This document shows positions 8,108 to 15,585 of a stretch of DNA of 64,000 nt, one piece after another; positions within the stretch are counted from its first letter, which is position 1; each line of letters begins with the position of its first letter. The DNA lies in the NCBI RefSeq assembly GCF_000420065.1, contig NZ_ATUF01000003.1, positions 274,997 through 338,996 on the forward strand. Direction: 5' to 3'. The position numbers were made by a program, and so were the translations under genes. This DNA comes from Varibaculum cambriense DSM 15806. GTDB lineage: Bacteria > Actinomycetota > Actinomycetes > Actinomycetales > Actinomycetaceae. Below the pieces are notes generated by a model that was not told the origin of the DNA, ran no database searches, and was given only the letters and a program-made list of their open reading frames with translations.

Positions 8108-9417
8108 GTGATAAAACGGGAACGGCAACTGTAGGATTATCGAAAAAATCCTCTGAGAAAGCTTTAGCAAAGGCGAATAAAGATCGACAAATCGAGTTTT
8201 TCGCTCAAGATAAAGCGAAAACCGAGGGGATTGAGGTCGGGGGCGGCTTCAGTTGTTCGGATATCTCCCTGCGACGCCTGCTGGTAATGGCGGCGGTTTC
8301 CCCGGAAGGCAGCACGGATCCGGTAGATGTAGCGCTTAAAGAGTCGCTGCGCTACCGATTCCGCCATGGCGCCCCCAATGTAGAGATCCCGGCCGAAAAC
8401 TTCGATCCCGCGGTCGATCGGCGCTACTCGTTGGCGCGTATCAATGATATGAAGCGGACTAAGACCGGGGAGTCTCGTAATACGGTTATTGCGCGGGGTG
8501 ATCTCGAATCGGTGATGAATGTTGCCGCCCCCGAACGATCGCTGCGAACTTTGCTAAGGAAGAATGCGCAGATGGCGGGGTCGCGCGGCTACCGCTGTCT
8601 GGGGGTTGCCACCGCCACCGTGGATGAAAACGGCAATATCAGCCCCTTCACGATGGAAGGCTTTGTCAATGTGCGTCCGGTCGGTACCGGTCTGCAAGGC
8701 GGAGAGCTTACTCCCACCAGTGAAGATTGGGTCAGGCTTAGCGTCTGGTCTGCTAGTTTGCGTTTCCTGCATTGGTTTAACGTTTTCCTGATCGTTACCC
8801 TCTCCGTAACTGGCTACTACATTATGGATCCGTTCTTTGGGGATACTTTCTTCCGGGGGATAGATCCGGGATACCTCATGGGGATTATGCGTTTCATCCA
8901 CTTTGCAGCAGCATTTGCCTGGCTGGCGGTGGGGGCTGCCCGGGTAATTATTGCTTTCATCTCCAAAGATCGCTATATGAGGTGGGAAACTTTCTGGCCG
9001 TTTAAGAAGAAACAAGACTGGATTAATTTCAAAGAGACGGTAGGTTTTTACCTCTTCTTACGCAAAGAGAGCCCGCTTTATGTGGCGCACAATCCGCTGC
9101 AGCAGATGGCCTACACTTCTATTTATGTCCTAGGGGCTTTCCAGATGCTTATCGGAGTGGCGTTGTATGCATTGCCATACAAAAACACCAACCTTTTTTG
9201 GCAAATATTGGCGGCTCCCAATGACTGGTTGGGAATCCCGATGATGCGTTTCATCCACGCCATGATCATGTTCATGTTCTGGGGTTTCGTCATCGGGCAT
9301 ATTTATCTTGCTTTCCGGGCAGATTCGCTGGAACGTCACGGAGGAATCTCCTCCATGATTTCCGGCGGGGTTTGGATGCGTCGTGCCTCAAAGCCCTATG
9401 ATGCTCCTGAACTTTAG
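8104..9417 (+). CDS. hyaC: Hydrogenase cytochrome b subunit fused to a P-type-ATPase-like nucleotide-binding region
   Basis: Residues ~212-430 are a hydrogenase di-heme cytochrome b with four hydrophobic spans and the four expected heme histidines (LHW His223, FIH His266, FIH His385, GHI His399). It would pass electrons from the small subunit to quinone. Residues 1-192 are not part of that family. They open with SDKTGTAT (DKTGT at 3-7), the phosphorylated loop of P-type ATPases, and continue with DPVDVAL (72-78), FDP (100-102), ARGD (130-133, where ATPases have KGAP) and RGYRCLGVA (161-169). They stop near EGFVNVRP (185-192), where the ATPase hinge would return to the P domain. The transporter membrane helices and the second half of the P domain (TGDN, GDGxND) are absent. 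The start is coupled to hyaB by a four-base overlap, so the extension is translated. The cytochrome assignment is firm; the ATPase-like assignment rests on motif order. Confidence 0.9.
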   Translation: MSDKTGTATVGLSKKSSEKALAKANKDRQIEFFAQDKAKTEGIEVGGGFSCSDISLRRLLVMAAVSPEGSTDPVDVALKESLRYRFRHGAPNVEIPAENFDPAVDRRYSLARINDMKRTKTGESRNTVIARGDLESVMNVAAPERSLRTLLRKNAQMAGSRGYRCLGVATATVDENGNISPFTMEGFVNVRPVGTGLQGGELTPTSEDWVRLSVWSASLRFLHWFNVFLIVTLSVTGYYIMDPFFGDTFFRGIDPGYLMGIMRFIHFAAAFAWLAVGAARVIIAFISKDRYMRWETFWPFKKKQDWINFKETVGFYLFLRKESPLYVAHNPLQQMAYTSIYVLGAFQMLIGVALYALPYKNTNLFWQILAAPNDWLGIPMMRFIHAMIMFMFWGFVIGHIYLAFRADSLERHGGISSMISGGVWMRRASKPYDAPEL

Positions 9418-9431
9418 ATTGAAAGGAATAG

Positions 9432-10079
9432 ATGTCGGCAGGTAACTTGACGTCTGCGGGGGACTTTACCCCGCAATTTCCTGCGAGTTTACCATCAGAA
9501 ATACCCTTAGGGGCAGAAAATAGTGATCACTATTTACCCCTTCCTGACATCTCTCAGGCTGATGGTAGTGCTTGGGAAGGAAGCCGTTTTACCGTCTTGG
9601 CGGTGGGAAACCCGATCATGGGTGATGATGGCATTGGCCTAGAGATCCTAGCGGGACTACAAGCATTAGTACCCCAGCGTCCTGCTTGGCAGGCTGCGAT
9701 CGCCCGGGGAGAACTATCACTGTTAGAAGGTGGAACTAACGGTATGGAGCTGGTTCCGGTAGTTCAAGAGGCTGAGCGACTCTTGATTCTAGATTCCGTA
9801 GCTCCTGGCAAGGAGCGCCAACCGGGGCAAGCACTGCATATGAGTGGGGATCATGTACCCCGCCTACTTTCAATGAAGATGTCACCGCACCAGGTGGGAC
9901 TGCTTGATGTGTTAAGCTCTGCCCGCCTTACGGGAAAAGAGCCCGCAGTGCTAGAAGTTGTAGGAGTAGTTAGCGAAAAAGTAGACCTCCACTTAGGTTT
10001 AACTGCTACCGCCGCATCGGGAATAAAACCAGCGGTCAATTATGCTGCCCAGATCCTAGATTCGTGGGTTAATCCTTAG
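9432..10079 (+). CDS. hyaD: Hydrogenase maturation endopeptidase (HyaD/HybD type)
   Basis: This nickel-dependent protease clips the C-terminal peptide off the large subunit after nickel insertion. The M52 core is clear: VGNPIMGDDGIGLEIL (Glu71), LILDSV (Asp121) and SPHQVGLLDVL (His153), which match the three metal-sensing ligands of the family. The protein has ~50 extra N-terminal residues of low-complexity character before the core, making 215 residues against ~160-200 in relatives. The GAAAGGAA ribosome site is at the long start, so the extension appears real. The 3' end overlaps the opposite-strand hypA copy 2 by 11 bp. Confidence 0.93.
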   Translation: MSAGNLTSAGDFTPQFPASLPSEIPLGAENSDHYLPLPDISQADGSAWEGSRFTVLAVGNPIMGDDGIGLEILAGLQALVPQRPAWQAAIARGELSLLEGGTNGMELVPVVQEAERLLILDSVAPGKERQPGQALHMSGDHVPRLLSMKMSPHQVGLLDVLSSARLTGKEPAVLEVVGVVSEKVDLHLGLTATAASGIKPAVNYAAQILDSWVNP

Positions 10080-10425
10080 CCCATTCCACCCAGGAAATTT
10101 CAAACTCACGACCGTGAGCCAGATTGCCAGTAGGCATCCCGCATTCTGGGCATAGCAGCGCAAAAAACTCGTCAATCTCTACCTCTTTACTGCAATTCGG
10201 GCAGTAGACACTAGCGGGAATGGTGTTTACCTCGAGCTCGGCCGAACTACAAATGGTGTTTTCGCGAGCGATTGGCCAGGAACCATAAAGAGCTTCTGGA
10301 ATAGCGCCAGACATAGTACCGACATTTAGCGCGACTTTTTCAACTCGGGTAACCTGATAATCAGCGTCAGCGGCTGCTTTTTCCACCGCCGCCACTACCG
10401 AAGTTAATAGCCCAAGTTCATGCAT
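10069..10425 (-). CDS. hypA: Hydrogenase nickel-insertion protein HypA (copy 2)
   Basis: This second HypA has the MHE N-terminus and two zinc-binding pairs (CPNC and CPEC). It is 118 residues long and clearly diverged from the copy at 3860, so it is not a recent duplicate. It sits on the strand opposite its neighbours: its 3' end overlaps hyaD, and its start is only 23 bp from the divergent large-subunit-like gene. Its promoter must therefore lie inside that neighbour. Having two HypA and two HypC proteins suggests a second maturation line or target, but that is inference. Confidence 0.92.
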   Translation of the reverse strand: MHELGLLTSVVAAVEKAAADADYQVTRVEKVALNVGTMSGAIPEALYGSWPIARENTICSSAELEVNTIPASVYCPNCSKEVEIDEFFALLCPECGMPTGNLAHGREFEISWVEWAKD

Positions 10426-10448
10426 ATATTCATTTTCCCAGGAGAGTC

Positions 10449-11708
10449 ATGAAAATCAACCTAGATGAAATCATTGATCCGCTGGAAGGGCGGGTAGTGG
10501 TATCCCCAGACTCGCAAGGCCAGGCTCATGCTCGTTTTGATCTGCAAGGTTTACCGCGGATAGACGGAATGTTGGTGGGAAAATCTGCGCTGGAAGCCTT
10601 GAAAATGACCGAGCATTTATGCGGGATATGCCCAGTAGCTCACCATTTAGCCGGGATCCGCGCCCTCGATACGCTCAGCGACAGTGCGCAACTATCGCGG
10701 GCAGCTGAGCTTACCCGCCGCCTACTACATTACGGATCGGTGGTGGAAACCCATTCCCTACGGTTCTTACGCCAAGACCGCGATAGCGGGATTACGCTAA
10801 AGAAAATCTCTAAGAAAATGCTGATTGCAGCAGGTTCGCCAGGGCATTTCCCAACTACCGCCGTGCCGGGAGGGGTTAGAAATTGGCCGAATATCGAAGA
10901 TTTAAAGACCCTTCAAAAAGACCTATCTGGCGCGTTAACCAGCGCCGAAAAGCTGTGCGAACTAGCTCTCAACATTCAGCCTAAGACCGCAGTATTTAGC
11001 CAGTTTGCGGGGATAGATTTAGCTTTGATTAACGAGGACGGAGACCCGGATATTTTTGGAAACAGGGTTCGGGCAGCGCGCGCCGGTTCGACCTGGAAAG
11101 AGTTTGACTTCTCGCAGTGGAACCAGCAGATAACTGAGGATAATCCGGGCGCACCAGCACCGCGTCCCTATTTGACTGGTTTGGGCGCAAAAGAAGGGGG
11201 CTATCGGGTAGGGCCGGTTGCGCAGCTTTCGGTGGGCCTCTTACCCAGTGAGCTGGCAAGCGCGGCGCAAGTACGCTGGTTAGCGGCTAGCCGAGATGCG
11301 GCTAGTGCGCGCGCAATCATTACCTTGCACGTCTTGGAAAGAACTGTCGCGCTAGTGTCTGAGCTTATAGATTTGCTTGCACCAGGACAACTGGAAGATT
11401 GCCCCCCGGTGGAGCAGGCACGTTTTAAAGAGGGAGTTGCCACCGGACTGGTTGATGGTCCGCGCGGATTGCTGGCTCATACCTACCGCACCGATTCCCA
11501 AGGGGTGATTAGTGCCGCTACCATCCTGACTCCTACCGCGCAAAACGAACCCTGGCTGGCAGATCTATTAACCCAGGCGATCAGCAGAAAAGATGCGAGT
11601 AGACAAGCAGTTCTAGAGCAATCAATCCGTGAGGCTGATCCCTGTCTGCCGCTGAGTTCAGCTCCGGAGGGGCAAATGGGGCTGACGGTTGATACCCTGC
11701 AAAACTAG
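10449..11708 (+). CDS. HupK-like [NiFe]-hydrogenase large-subunit homologue with an incomplete metal site
   Basis: The protein resembles a shortened hydrogenase large subunit (419 residues against 580). The first metal motif is present as EHLCGICPVAHH (Cys58, Cys61). The C-terminal motif reads DPCLPLSSA, so Cys399 is kept, but the second cysteine is Leu and the histidine is Ala, and no clear protease-cleavable tail remains. It can hardly hold a normal Ni-Fe centre. HupK proteins of hydrogenase clusters are such non-catalytic relatives, thought to act as scaffolds in Fe(CN)2CO assembly, and that role would fit the hypC gene directly after it. ATG start with GGAGAG upstream. Confidence 0.8.
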   Translation: MKINLDEIIDPLEGRVVVSPDSQGQAHARFDLQGLPRIDGMLVGKSALEALKMTEHLCGICPVAHHLAGIRALDTLSDSAQLSRAAELTRRLLHYGSVVETHSLRFLRQDRDSGITLKKISKKMLIAAGSPGHFPTTAVPGGVRNWPNIEDLKTLQKDLSGALTSAEKLCELALNIQPKTAVFSQFAGIDLALINEDGDPDIFGNRVRAARAGSTWKEFDFSQWNQQITEDNPGAPAPRPYLTGLGAKEGGYRVGPVAQLSVGLLPSELASAAQVRWLAASRDAASARAIITLHVLERTVALVSELIDLLAPGQLEDCPPVEQARFKEGVATGLVDGPRGLLAHTYRTDSQGVISAATILTPTAQNEPWLADLLTQAISRKDASRQAVLEQSIREADPCLPLSSAPEGQMGLTVDTLQN

Positions 11709-11764
11709 TGAGGAGTATCCTGGGGTGAGAGGATCAAGTATCCCGGTAAGGAAGGATGTAGATC

Positions 11765-11992
11765 ATGTGCGTGGGAGTGCCCTGCAAAATCTTATCGATT
11801 GAGTCCGGCGTGATGCCGATGGGGCGCATCGATGTAGCTGGACAAGTGCAGGACGCTTGTATGGCATATCTTCCCGAGGCGCGCGTAGGCGACTATGTCC
11901 TCATCCAAAATGGTTTTGCAATGAATCTTTTAACCGCCGAGGAAGCCCAGGAATCATTGGACACTTGGAGAGAGTTGGGAATGATTTCCTAG
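11765..11992 (+). CDS. hypC: Hydrogenase maturation chaperone HypC/HybG (second copy)
   Basis: A complete 75-residue HypC with N-terminal MCVGVPCKIL, where Cys2 is the Fe-cofactor ligand, and the conserved GDYVLIQNGFAMNLLTAEEA end. A ribosome site AAGGAAGG precedes the ATG. It differs from the HypC at the left edge (MCLGVPAEIV), so the cluster has two chaperone versions, as E. coli has HypC and HybG for different hydrogenases. It follows the HupK-like gene in the same orientation and is followed by two small membrane-protein genes. Confidence 0.95.
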   Translation: MCVGVPCKILSIESGVMPMGRIDVAGQVQDACMAYLPEARVGDYVLIQNGFAMNLLTAEEAQESLDTWRELGMIS

Positions 11993-12082
11993 CCGGCAGG
12001 GCGGGCGGTGGAGGATCCCTCATCGCAAGCAGATAATTTGTTAAACTCGGTAGCAAGCTCATAGATAGTCGAAGGAGTTATC

Positions 12083-12472
12083 GTGGCATGTTTTATTGTT
12101 CCAACCGTAGAAGCAGTGGCGGTTACGGCAGCTAAGAAACAAATCGCAAGGAAAGCAAAAAATGGTGCTTCCCCGGAAAGTACCGAACGTTCTTTAAATC
12201 TAGTTCGCAAGCTGACCTGGCTAACCAACCTGCTATGGGGCGGAGCCTTGTTGCTGGCTTTTGAGCACCTCTGGCATGGGGAAGTGATCCCATATTTCCC
12301 GTTCCTGTCTGCGCTTACGGAGCGATCAACCACCCAGCAGATGCTATTTGAAATGGGAACCGTGGGTGTCGGGATGGCAGTGCTGGTCACCGCAGTCTGG
12401 GGGATTGGAGTAGCCCTGATTCGCGCTAACGAACGGCGTACCAACCCAGCTCCTGAAAAGATCGAGGCGTAA
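12083..12472 (+). CDS. Small membrane protein of unknown function, first of a pair
   Basis: 129 residues. The GTG start has AAGGAG seven bases upstream. After a short Lys-rich cytoplasmic-type segment there are two probable membrane helices (about 43-63 and 92-113). Two histidines (His62, His65) and a Trp lie at the end of the first helix in the segment FEHLWHGE, the sort of place a metal or heme could bind. The residues MACFIVPTVEA at the N-terminus contain a lone Cys3. I recognise it only as a conserved hypothetical type. It lies in the same direction as the HupK-like and hypC genes and 10 bp before another membrane protein, so a link to the hydrogenase is possible but unproven. Confidence 0.8.
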   Translation: MACFIVPTVEAVAVTAAKKQIARKAKNGASPESTERSLNLVRKLTWLTNLLWGGALLLAFEHLWHGEVIPYFPFLSALTERSTTQQMLFEMGTVGVGMAVLVTAVWGIGVALIRANERRTNPAPEKIEA

Positions 12473-12482
12473 AGGATTAACA

Positions 12483-12851
12483 ATGACTCTAGTAATCACC
12501 CTTTTTGCGGCAATCTGTTCCACCGCCTGGTGGTATGCACATGCCCCCCAATCAAAAATGCGGGTAGATCTCCTTTGCTGGATGTACTGGGGAGCCTCTC
12601 TAATGTGGACAGTTGACCTGGCCGCTGAATATATCGAAGAAGGCGCAGAGGTATTTTCGCCTGCTGCCAGCGATATGCTCAACGATACCTACCTGGGTCT
12701 GTTCGTGGTGGCACTGGCCGGTATTGTCTGGATCGGTTACCTGATCGTTAAGGATCCCCGTGGGGTTCGCACCCAGCTATTGGCGCAGCGGGAAACTGCT
12801 CTTGATCGAGATGCCAGTGTCGACGCGAAAGATTTAGTCGCTTCTCGTTAA
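12483..12851 (+). CDS. Small membrane protein of unknown function, second of the pair
   Basis: 122 residues with three probable membrane helices (about 2-19, 28-46 and 71-90), and a charged C-terminal tail of ~30 residues that should be cytoplasmic. Acidic residues (Asp45, Glu49, Glu52, Glu53) follow the second helix. The ribosome site AAAGGA overlaps the stop codon of the previous gene, so the two are translationally linked and probably form one complex. A strong terminator 60 bp downstream closes the transcript. I cannot assign a family or function. Confidence 0.78.
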   Translation: MTLVITLFAAICSTAWWYAHAPQSKMRVDLLCWMYWGASLMWTVDLAAEYIEEGAEVFSPAASDMLNDTYLGLFVVALAGIVWIGYLIVKDPRGVRTQLLAQRETALDRDASVDAKDLVASR

Positions 12852-12912
12852 GGACAATAGCAGTTTTTCGCCAGTGAAAACATGCTGACCAGATAACTAA
12901 AACTTAATAACT

Positions 12913-12951
12913 GCGCGGGCAGATACTGAGAAAAGTATCTGCCCGCGCTTT
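12913..12951 (+). terminator. Rho-independent terminator after the hydrogenase accessory genes
   Basis: A perfect 15-bp stem (GCGCGGGCAGATACT at 12913-12927 and its complement at 12934-12948) has a 6-base loop and is followed by TTT. It ends the transcript that includes the two small membrane proteins, and because the stem is symmetrical it may also act on the converging methyltransferase transcript. Confidence 0.8.
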
Positions 12952-12980
12952 GCTATATCGCCGGAAGGTAATGAACACGA

Positions 12981-13076
12981 GGGATAACTTTTTCCTCCCG
13001 CCCAAGAATTCGAAAAACGTAGCGACGTTTCCCGAATTCTTATGCCCACCGCACCCACTCGGATAAAAGTTATCCC
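12981..13076. repeat. Nested inverted repeats between convergent genes
   Basis: An outer perfect 12-bp inverted repeat (GGGATAACTTTT at 12981-12992, AAAAGTTATCCC at 13065-13076) encloses an inner 17-bp one (AAGAATTCGAAAAACGT at 13004-13020 against 13025-13041, two mismatches, 4-base loop). No coding region explains it. The structure could fold into a long hairpin in RNA from either strand, or be a protein-binding or mobile-element remnant. Confidence 0.7.
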
Positions 13077-13121
13077 CCGCGTATCTAATCGGTGCCGCGT
13101 TTGTAACTTGCAGTCGTCTAA

Positions 13122-13727
13122 CTATGCAGGGGAAACCGCTAGGAGGCGAAAACCTTTTTTCGAGGCCAGGCGGCGGGTGGGGAACCCTTGCGCGCACAGC
13201 CATTTTTGCATCGAATCTGCGCCTAGATTCTTTCCCATTACCAAAATCGCTTCTCCATCGGATTTCAATAGCGGCAACCAGGTCAGCAGTAAGTCTTGGA
13301 GGGGTTTTTTCCCGATCCTTACCGGGGGATTAGACCAGATCAGATCGAGTCCTCCGGCAGCTTTGGCGGCCGCGAAAATCTCTTCGGGAGAGCCTACCTG
13401 CAGACAAACTCCTGCCCGCTGGGCGTTAGTGCGGCTGAGATCCCGCGCGCGTTCACTTACATCTACCGCTAGCACCTGTGAGTCGGGGCTTAAAAGGCCT
13501 AGGCTGATTGCCAGTGGCCCCCAGCCGCAGCCTAGATCCAAAAAAGTGCCGGTTCCCGGTGGGGTAGGCGCCTCCGCTAATAACACCGCGGTTGCTTTAT
13601 CTAGGTGACGGGCAGAAAATACTCCCTCTGCGCCCTCTAACCTAAGTTTTTTTCCCCCTAGAGTCACTTCGATCTGGGTACGTTCTCCCGCACTAGCCGC
13701 GGGTTGATCCGTGAAATATTGTTCCAT
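13122..13727 (-). CDS. Class I SAM-dependent methyltransferase, RsmC-like
   Basis: A Rossmann-fold methyltransferase of 201 residues. The SAM-binding motif is FLDLGCGWGPLAISLG, followed by an acidic loop (VLAVDVSERA) and the catalytic SNPPVR motif, which is typical of enzymes methylating an exocyclic amino group of guanine. Its size and the segment GVFSARHLDKATAVLL match the C-terminal catalytic half of RsmC, which makes m2G1207 in 16S rRNA. Many actinobacteria have such a single-domain version. ATG 13727 is preceded by an in-frame GTG at 13730, so the exact start is uncertain. It converges on the hydrogenase region. Confidence 0.85.
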   Translation of the reverse strand: MEQYFTDQPAASAGERTQIEVTLGGKKLRLEGAEGVFSARHLDKATAVLLAEAPTPPGTGTFLDLGCGWGPLAISLGLLSPDSQVLAVDVSERARDLSRTNAQRAGVCLQVGSPEEIFAAAKAAGGLDLIWSNPPVRIGKKPLQDLLLTWLPLLKSDGEAILVMGKNLGADSMQKWLCAQGFPTRRLASKKGFRLLAVSPA

Positions 13728-13844
13728 CACTTCTAGAATATTGTTTTTAGTTTCCTAATGCGGGTAAGCCATAATATAGGGCGATAGCTATCGTCTTGCA
13801 ATCTCGCCGAGGTGACAGAAGCGAAGAATAAAGGAAGCGAAAAT

Positions 13845-13858
13845 AGGAGGTGCGATTG
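13845..13858 (+). promoter_or_regulatory. Ribosome-binding site selecting a TTG start
   Basis: AGGAGG (13845-13850) lies five bases before TTG 13856. The first possible in-frame start, GTG 13850, overlaps the last base of this site and cannot be used with it. The DUF885 gene therefore almost certainly starts at TTG 13856. Confidence 0.75.
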
Positions 13859-15544
13859 ACAACCGAGGTTAAGCAAATCGACGGCGTACTTGACCAATAC
13901 GTCACCGCCTATGCTCGGATCGATCCGTTTAAAGCCTCCGAATGGGGAATCTCCGGATATGACGCTCTCCTCCCAGATTATTCGCCTCCGGGAATTTCTG
14001 AACGCTACAACCTGCGAAAAGATACTTTAGCGAGGATGGCGAAGACCCCTAAGGGGACAGCTCGGGAGATCAGGGAAGCCAAGGGCTTTACCCTTTGGGC
14101 ACGTGCTGAACAACAAAAATTCGAATCCGGGTTCCTGACTTCCGAGATTACCGGGACTAACTCGCCGATTCAGGTTTTTGCGGAAACCTGCAAACTGATG
14201 GAGGTAAGTAACGAGGCGGCGGTAGGTAATCTTACCCGGAGATTCTTGGCTCTTCCCCAAGCATTTGCGGGTCTGAGAACCACTATGAAAGAATCCCGCG
14301 ATCGCGGCTGGGTATTCCCTCGGGAAGTCTTGGAAATGGTGTTGGAGCAGACAAGAATCCTGGCGAATCCCGAGCATGATATCTACGAAGACAAACGCGC
14401 GGAAATGGCCAGTACCCGGCCGTCACAAATGAGTCAGCGTGCCTTTGAGCGGGGAATCTCTGCCGCTCAGGATGCCTTTTTAGAAATGGCAGATTTCTTG
14501 CAGCAAGAAATTCTGCCGGCATGCTCTCCCATCACTTCGATAGATCCACACTCCTATTTCATTTCCTTAGCGAGTATCGGGGTCAACGAGCCCAATCCCG
14601 GTGAACTGTTTGCAACGGCTAGTGAAGATTTAGTGCGCGTGCGTGCTGTGTGCGAGCAATTACGCAGGGAGCTGGGGGATAAGCCTGTCTATCGGATTTC
14701 TGATTTAGAGGTGGCTGATGGCTTTGAGGTGCTGACTTGGGCGATGGAGGATGCTTGGGATAGTCTGCGCTCCCAGGTAGATCCGGAGCTAGCAGAGCTG
14801 GTTAATCCCGAATCCTCTTCCTTGAAATGGGAGAACGATCCCCACGGCTGCCTGGTTCATCCCTACTATTCCGCGGGAATCCGCCTAGCAAAGAACAACC
14901 GAGTTTTACCTCGAAAATATGCCGCTACTAGAGCGCCCCACGCCTATCAAAGCGGAGAAAACCCGGCGGCTATTAGTGGCAGGGCCTTCGACTCTTTCCT
15001 AGAGATTGATAACCGCTACTTTGCGCTAGCGGCTCTGGAGAAAGGTATCCCGGGCTCGCACCTCTATTCGCGGGCGCGCGAGACTTTCGGCGCTAATCTT
15101 TTTACCCGGATAGCTGCGCGTTTACCGGTCTCTAATTTGGGTTGGGATCTATTTGCCCTGGAAATGGTACCGGAGCTGTGGGATATCCCGGGGGAGATCA
15201 GATTACAAATCCAGGAGCGAATTCTGCGCTATGTGGCGTTGGCTCTAGCTGATCTGCAGCTATATGGCGGCCAAGGGGAAGGGAAAACGAAATGGGGTCT
15301 AGCGGAGGCGATCGAGTATCTGCACCATACTGTAGGTGACCCCTGGAGCCAGGTGTTGTGGCGTCAACGATATTTAGGGGTTCCTGCCATGAGTGTGGCT
15401 GCCTGGTATGGGTGGCGGCGTTGGAAAGCGATATACCAAAACTTCCTGGCGTCTGGAGGCAGTGGGTTCGCTGAGTTTGTGCGGAAAGTAGCCCCGGCCG
15501 GAGCAGTTCATTTTCAGGTGCTCGCGGACGCCGTCACCGATTAG
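13856..15544 (+). CDS. DUF885 family protein with degraded metallopeptidase motif
   Basis: The full length (562 residues) and the opening YVTAYARIDPFKASEWGISGY match the DUF885 family, relatives of M32-type zinc peptidases. Active members carry HExxPGHH. Here the aligned segment reads EKGIPGSHL (about residues 395-403), with the first His and Glu replaced and one of the later His turned into Ser. The protein is thus probably not a zinc peptidase, or uses other ligands. It has no signal peptide, so it should be cytoplasmic. It is followed by an oligopeptide-binding lipoprotein gene, which fits a peptide-related role, but the intergenic region has its own promoter-like sites. Confidence 0.82.
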   Translation: MTTEVKQIDGVLDQYVTAYARIDPFKASEWGISGYDALLPDYSPPGISERYNLRKDTLARMAKTPKGTAREIREAKGFTLWARAEQQKFESGFLTSEITGTNSPIQVFAETCKLMEVSNEAAVGNLTRRFLALPQAFAGLRTTMKESRDRGWVFPREVLEMVLEQTRILANPEHDIYEDKRAEMASTRPSQMSQRAFERGISAAQDAFLEMADFLQQEILPACSPITSIDPHSYFISLASIGVNEPNPGELFATASEDLVRVRAVCEQLRRELGDKPVYRISDLEVADGFEVLTWAMEDAWDSLRSQVDPELAELVNPESSSLKWENDPHGCLVHPYYSAGIRLAKNNRVLPRKYAATRAPHAYQSGENPAAISGRAFDSFLEIDNRYFALAALEKGIPGSHLYSRARETFGANLFTRIAARLPVSNLGWDLFALEMVPELWDIPGEIRLQIQERILRYVALALADLQLYGGQGEGKTKWGLAEAIEYLHHTVGDPWSQVLWRQRYLGVPAMSVAAWYGWRRWKAIYQNFLASGGSGFAEFVRKVAPAGAVHFQVLADAVTD

Positions 15545-15585
15545 AAGCAATCTTTACTACTGCATTCACCGCAATCTGTACGGGA

